DNA of 64,000 nt, taken from contig NC_082696.1 in assembly GCF_949987515.2 (NCBI RefSeq), positions 56,202,947-56,266,946 of the forward strand, given 5' to 3'. Under the pieces are notes generated by a model. The model had not been told where the DNA came from and did not search any database. It was given only the letters and a program-made list of their open reading frames with translations. Positions 59,412 to 64,000 of the stretch are shown piece by piece. Position numbers and translations under genes: made by a program. This stretch comes from Delphinus delphis (lineage: Eukaryota; Chordata; Mammalia; Artiodactyla; Delphinidae). Position 1 is the stretch's first letter. The number at the start of each line of letters is the position of its first letter.

Positions 59412-62400
59412 CTAACTTACTTCACACTGTATGACAGTCTCTAGGTCCATCCATATCTCTACAAATGACCCAATTTTGTTCCATTCTATGGCTGAGTAAT
59501 ATTCCATTGCATATATGTACCACATCTTCTTTATCCATTCGACTGTTGATGGGCATTTAGGTTGCTTCCATGACCTGGCTATTGTAAATAGTTCTTCAAT
59601 GAACATTAGGGTGCATGTATCTTTTTGAATTATGATTTTCTCGGGATATATGCCCAGTAGTGGGATTGTTGGGTCATATGGTAGTTCTATTTTTAGTTTT
59701 TTAAGGAACCTCCATACTGTTCTCCATAGTGGCTGTATCTATTTACATTCCCACCAAGAGTGCAAGAGGGTTCCCTTTTCTCCAAACCCTCTCCAGCATT
59801 TGTTGTTTGTAGATCTTGGGACGATGCACATTCTAACTGGTGTGAGGTGATACCTCATTGTAGTTTTGATTTGCATTCCTCGAATAATTAGTGATGTTGA
59901 GCATCTTTTCACGTGCCTCTTAGCCATCTGCATGTCTTCTTTGGAGAAACTGTCTATTTAGGTCTTCTGCCCATTTTTGGATTGGGTTGCTTGTGTTTTT
60001 GATATTGAGCTGCATAAGCTGTTTATATATTTTGGAGGTTAATCCTTTGTCCGTTGATTCATTGGCAAATATTTTCTCCCATTCTGAGGGTTGTCTTTTT
60101 CTCTTGTTTATAGTTTCCTTTGTGGTGCAAAATCTTTTTAAGTTTCATTAGGTCCCATTTGTTTATTTTTGTTTTTATATCCATTACTCTAGGAGGTGGG
60201 TCAAAAAAGATCTTGCTGTGATTTATGTCAAAGAGTGTTCTGCCTATGTTTTCCTCTAAGAGTTTTATACTGTCTAGCCTTGCATTTAGGTCTCTAATCC
60301 ATTTTGAGTTTATTTTTGTCTATGTTGTTAGGCACTATTCTGATTTCATCTTTTACATGTAGCTGTCCAGTATCCCCAGCACCACTTACTGAAGAGACTG
60401 TCTTTTCTCCATTGTATATCCTTGCCTCCTTTGTCATACAGTAGTTGACCACAGGAGCATGGGTTTACCTCCTTAGGTAGGTTTATTCCTAGGTATTTTA
60501 TTCTTTTTGTTGCAATGGTGAATGGTATTGTTTCCTTAATTTCTCTTTCTGATCTTTCGCTATTAGTGTATAGGAATGCAAGAGATTTCTGTGCATTAAT
60601 TTTGTATCCTGCAGCTTTACCAAATTAATTAATTAGCTCTAGTAGTTTTCTGGTGGCATCTTTAGGATTCTCAATGTATAGTATCATGTCATCTGCAAAC
60701 AGTGACAATTTTACTTCTTCTTTGCCAATCTGTATTCCTTTTATTTCTTTCTCTTCTCTGATTGCTGTGGTTAGGACTTGCAAAACTATGTTGAATAATA
60801 GTGGCGAGAGTGGACATCCTTTTCTTGTTCCTGATCTTAGAGAAAATACTTTCAGCTTTTCACCATTGAGAATGATGTTTGCTGTGGGTCTGTCATATAT
60901 GGCCTTTATTATATTGAGGTAGGTTCCCTCTATACCCATTTTTTGGAGAGTTTTTATCATAAATGGGTGTTGAATTTTGTCAAAAGCTTTTTCTGCATCT
61001 ATTGAGATGATCATGTTTTTTTTTTTCTTTTATTTGTTAATATGGTGTATCACATTGATTGATTTGTGTATATTGAAAAATCCTTGCATCCCTGGGATAA
61101 ATCCCACTTGATCATGGTGTATGATCTTTCTAATGTGTTGCTGGATTCTGTTTGCTAGTGTTTTGTTGAGGATTCTTGCGTCTATGTTCATCAGTGATAT
61201 TGGTCTGTAATTTTCTTTGTTTGTGATATCTTTGTCTGGTTCGGTATCAGGGTGATGGTGGCCTCATAGAATGAGTTTGGGAGTGTTCCTCCCTCTGCAA
61301 TTTTTTGGAAGAGTTTGAGAAAGATAGGCATTAACTCTTCTCTAAATATTTTATAGAATTCACCTGTGAAGCCAACTGATCCTGGACTTTTGTTTGTTGG
61401 AAGATTTTTAATTAGTTTCAAATTCATTACCTGCGATTGGTCTGTTTATATTTTTTAATTCTCCCTGGTTCAATCTTGGAAGGTTGTACTTTTCCAAGAA
61501 TTTGTCCATTTCTTCCAGGTTGTCCATTTTATTGGCATAGAGTTGCTTGTCTCTTATGATGCTTTGTATTTCTGCAGTGTCCATTGTTACTTCTCCTTTT
61601 TCATTTCTAATTTTATTGATTTGAGTCCTCGCTTTTTTTCCTGAGGAGTTTGGCTAAAGGTTTATCAATTTTGTTTATCTTCTCAAAAAAAGTTTTCTTT
61701 GTCTCTATTTCATTTATTTCTCCTCTGATCTATATGATTTCTTTCCTTCTACTAACTTTGGGTTTTGTTTATTCTTCTGTCTCTAGTTCCTTTAAGTGTA
61801 AGGTTAGATTGTTTCTTGAGGTAGGATTGTATTGCTATAAATTTCCCTCTTAGAACTGCTTTTGCTGCATCCCAAAGGTTTTGGATCATCGTGTTTTCAT
61901 TGTCATTTGTCTCTAGGTATTTGTTGATTTCCTCTTTGATTTCTTCAGTGATCTCTTGGTTATTTAGTAGTGTATTGTTTAGCCTCCATGTGTTTGTGTT
62001 TTTTTACATTTTTTTTCCCTGTAATTTATTTCTAATCTCATAGTGTTGTGGCTGGAAAAGATGCTCGATATGATTTCAATTTTCTTAAATTTACCGAGTC
62101 TTAATTTGTGACCCAAGATGTGATCCATCCTGGAGAATGTTTCATGTGCACTTGAGAAGAAAGTGTAATCTGCTGTTTTTGGATGGAATGTCTTATAAAT
62201 ATCAATTAAATCTATCTGGTCCGTTGTGTCATTTGAAGCTTGTGTTTCATTATTAATTTTCTGCCTGGATGATCTGTCCACTGGTGTAAGTGAGGTGCTA
62301 AAGTCCCCCACTATTATTGTGTTACTGTCGATTTTCTCTTTTATAGCTGTTAGCATTTGCCTTATATATTGAGGTGTTCCTATGTTGGGTGCATATATAT

Positions 62401-62733
62401 TTATAATTGTTATATCTTCTTCTTGGATTGATCCCTTGATCATTATGTAGTGTCCTTCCTTGTTTCTTGTAACATTCTTTATTTTAAAGTCTACTTTATC
62501 TGATATGAGTTTTGCTATCCAGCTTTCTTGTGATTTCCATTTGCATGGAATCTCTTTTTCCATCCCCTCACTTTCAGTCTGAATGTGTCCCTAGGTCTGA
62601 AGTGGGTGTCTTATAGACAGCATATATATAGGTCTTGTTTTTGTATCCATTCAGCAAGCCTGTGTCTTTTGGTTGGAGCATTTAATCCATTCACATTTAA
62701 GGTAATTATCGATATGTATGTTCCTATTACCAT
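59412..62733 (-). pseudogene. L1 ORF2 (endonuclease/reverse transcriptase) relic
   Basis: Start ATG at 62733 (MVIGTY...). The endonuclease segment around the catalytic CLQETH is damaged: it reads CL-stop-DTH, so Gln is a stop and the catalytic Glu is Asp. A frameshift near 62540 moves the rest of the endonuclease to 62563-61979 (NIYAPN, GDFSTS, RMDHILGHK). The RT N terminus is visible at 61427-61191 ([15 protein letters not shown]), and the RT core at 61014-60625 keeps [23 protein letters not shown] and an intact FADD, then stops at ELIN (GAA to TAA). Just beyond, [10 protein letters not shown] is fused in frame to [14 protein letters not shown], removing about 130 codons. The Cys-rich C terminus ([18 protein letters not shown], 59739-59933) has lost Cys residues. 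Confidence 0.94.
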
Positions 62734-62791
62734 TTTCTTAATTGTTTTGGGTTTGTTTTTGTAGGTCCTTTTCTTCTCTTGTGTTTCCCAC

Positions 62792-63714
62792 CTAGCGAAG
62801 TTCCTTTAGCATTTGCTGTAGAGCTGATTTGGTGGTGACTTCTCTTAGCTTTTGCTTGTCTGTAAAGCTTTTGATTTTTCCTTCGAATCTGAATGAGATC
62901 CTTGCCACGTAGAGTAATCTTGGTTGTAGCTTCTTCCCTTTCATCACTTTAAATATATCATGCCACTCCCTTCTGGCTTGTAGAGTTTCTACTGAGAAAT
63001 CAGCTGTTAACCTTATGGGAGTTCCCTTGTATGTTGTCATTTTTCCCTTGTTGCTTTTAATAATTTTTCTTTGTCTTTAATTTTTGTCAGTTTGATTACT
63101 ATTTGTCTTGGCATGTTTCTCCTTGGTTTTATCCTGCCTGGGACTCTCTGTGCTTCCTGGACTTGGGTGGCTATTTCCTTTCCCATGTTAGGGACGTTTT
63201 CAACTATAATCTCTTCAAATATTTTCTCAGGTCCTTTCTCGCTGTCTTCTCCTTCTGGGGCCCCTATAATGTGAATGTTGGTGTGTTCAATGTTGTTCCA
63301 GAGGTCTCTTAGGCTGTCTTCATTTATTTTCATTCTTTTTTCTTTATTCTGTTCCATGGCAATGAATTCCACCATTCTGTCTTCCAGGTCATTTATCCTT
63401 TCTTCTGCCTCAGTTATTGTGCTATTGATTCCTTCTAGTGTATTTTTCATTTCAGTTATTGTATTGTTCATCTCCGTTTGCTTGTTCCTTAATTCTTCTA
63501 GGTGTTTGTTCTTTAATTCTTCCAGGTCTTTGTTAAACATTTCTTGCATCTTCTTGATCTTTGCCTCCATTCTTCTTCTGAGGTCCTGGATCATCTTCAT
63601 TATCATTATTCTGAATTCTTTTTCTGGAAGGTTGCCTATCTCCACTTCATTTAGTTGTTTTTCTGGGGTTTTATCTAATTCCTTCATCTGGTACATAGTC
63701 CTCTGCCTTTTCAT
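62792..63714 (-). pseudogene. L1 ORF1 (ORF1p), single frameshift
   Basis: I choose the ATG at 63714 (MKRQRTMYQ), where L1 ORF1 products usually start with basic residues; the same frame is open upstream to 63771 with a less typical sequence. The first frame to 63037 holds a coiled coil with a tandem LEELKNK/LEELRNK repeat (about residues 70-85 from the chosen start), the RRM (SLRDLWNNIEHTNIHIIGAP, EKIFEEIIVENVPNMG, PRQIVIKLTKIKDKEKLLKA) and ends at ATREK-stop. A one-base loss in the A run at 63041-63046 moves the C-terminal domain to 63040-62792 (GTPIRLTADFS, ETLQARREW, FTDKQKLRE, ALQQMLKEL). Joined length would be about 307 residues from the chosen start, close to the family norm. Only one lesion separates it from an open frame, so it is younger or luckier than the plus-strand copy. 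Confidence 0.93.
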
Positions 63715-63719
63715 TTTGT

Positions 63720-64000
63720 CTATCTTTTTGTGAATGTGGTTTTCATTGCACAGGCTGCAGGATTGTAGCACTTATTCTCACTCTTGCTGTCTGCCTTCTG
63801 GTGGATGAGACTAAGAGGCTTGTAGAGCTTCTTGACGGGAGGGACTGGTGGTGGGTAAAGCTGGGTGTTGCTCTGCTGGGCAGAGCTCAGTAAAACTTTA
63901 ATCCATCTGCTGATAGGTGGGGCTGAGTTCCCCCCCATTGGTTGTTTGGCCTGAGGTGACCCAGCACTGGAGGCTACCCAGCAATTTGGTGGGCTAATGG
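63720..64000 (-). promoter_or_regulatory. L1 5' UTR, partial
   Basis: Upstream (rightward) of ORF1. 'cagagctcagtaaaacttta', 'ccatctgctgataggtgggg' and 'ggcctgaggtgacccagcac' on the plus strand are typical of the reverse complement of a mammalian L1 5' UTR. It shows no similarity by eye to the tandem-repeat 5' UTR of the 20-kb L1, again pointing to a different subfamily. The promoter proper lies beyond the window edge. Confidence 0.75.

Larger units (their letters stand above)
59194..64000 (-). mobile_element. L1 retrotransposon, minus strand, runs off window
   Basis: Read right to left: partial 5' UTR (64000 to about 63720), ORF1 (63714-62792), ORF2 (62733-59412), a short 3' UTR (59411 to about 59205) and an A-rich tail (T-rich on the plus strand at about 59194-59222). 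At least 4.8 kb is present; the 5' end and the far target-site duplication are outside the window. The 3' UTR is only about 200 bases, ends near 'gaaactgctgtataaaa' and lacks the G-rich tract of the plus-strand L1, so the two belong to different L1 subfamilies. ORF1 has one frameshift; ORF2 has several lesions plus an in-frame deletion. Confidence 0.96.

Overview
The window looks like nuclear DNA from a mammal of the whale/hippo/ruminant group, most likely a cetacean. Three things support this: (i) repeated copies, on both strands, of tRNA-derived SINEs whose head carries the 'cttccctggtggcgcagtgg' signature typical of cetartiodactyl CHR-type SINEs, in the CpG-rich form I associate with cetaceans; (ii) young-looking LINE-1 (L1) elements whose reading frames are broken by only a few lesions; (iii) an older layer of pan-mammalian repeats (MIR, L2, MER5/MER20-type, a MaLR-type LTR). 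Cetacean rather than ruminant is inference from SINE type; a repeat-library search would settle it.

I cannot support any intact host protein-coding gene, rRNA, tRNA or known ncRNA gene. Almost every long reading frame lies in an L1, in a SINE plus its poly-A tail, or in low-complexity DNA. The window reads as intergenic or deep-intronic, AT-rich DNA. Three short segments (32703-32735, 32845-32874, 48815-49012) have exon-like features and are flagged, not asserted.

Layout. 1-20 kb: AT-rich unique DNA with plus-strand CHR-type SINEs at 2.5, 5.1, 10.4 and 15.0 kb, a minus-strand relative at 14.3 kb, an L1 3' scrap at 6.5 kb, MIRs, a MER20-like element at 12.6 kb and a complete MaLR/MLT1-like solo LTR at 16.4-16.9 kb. 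20.2-27.05 kb: a full-length plus-strand L1 (about 6.85 kb, 13/14-bp target-site duplication) with a long 5' UTR built from tandem repeats, a decayed ORF1 and ORF2, and a 3' UTR with a G-quadruplex motif. 27-59 kb: mostly unique AT-rich DNA with an old L1 3' fragment (31.1-31.95 kb), SINEs at 35.0, 37.0, 37.5, 40.0 and 55.5 kb, a 48-bp SINE stub at 41.5 kb, MER5A- and Charlie-like DNA transposons, MIR/L2 fragments and a perfect 25-bp-arm palindrome at 49.66 kb. 59.2-64 kb: a second, minus-strand L1 that runs off the right edge.

The functional logic is that of retrotransposition: L1 ORF1p/ORF2p mobilise their own RNA and, in trans, SINE RNAs, which explains the shared insertion hallmarks (A-tails, 12-18 bp target-site duplications, 5' truncation). 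I found no previously undescribed multi-gene system. The most unusual signals are the perfect palindrome at 49661-49714, a templated direct-plus-inverted insertion in ORF2 of the plus-strand L1 (25596-25689), an in-frame 390-nt deletion in ORF2 of the minus-strand L1 (about 60466), and the tandem organisation of the L1 5' UTR.
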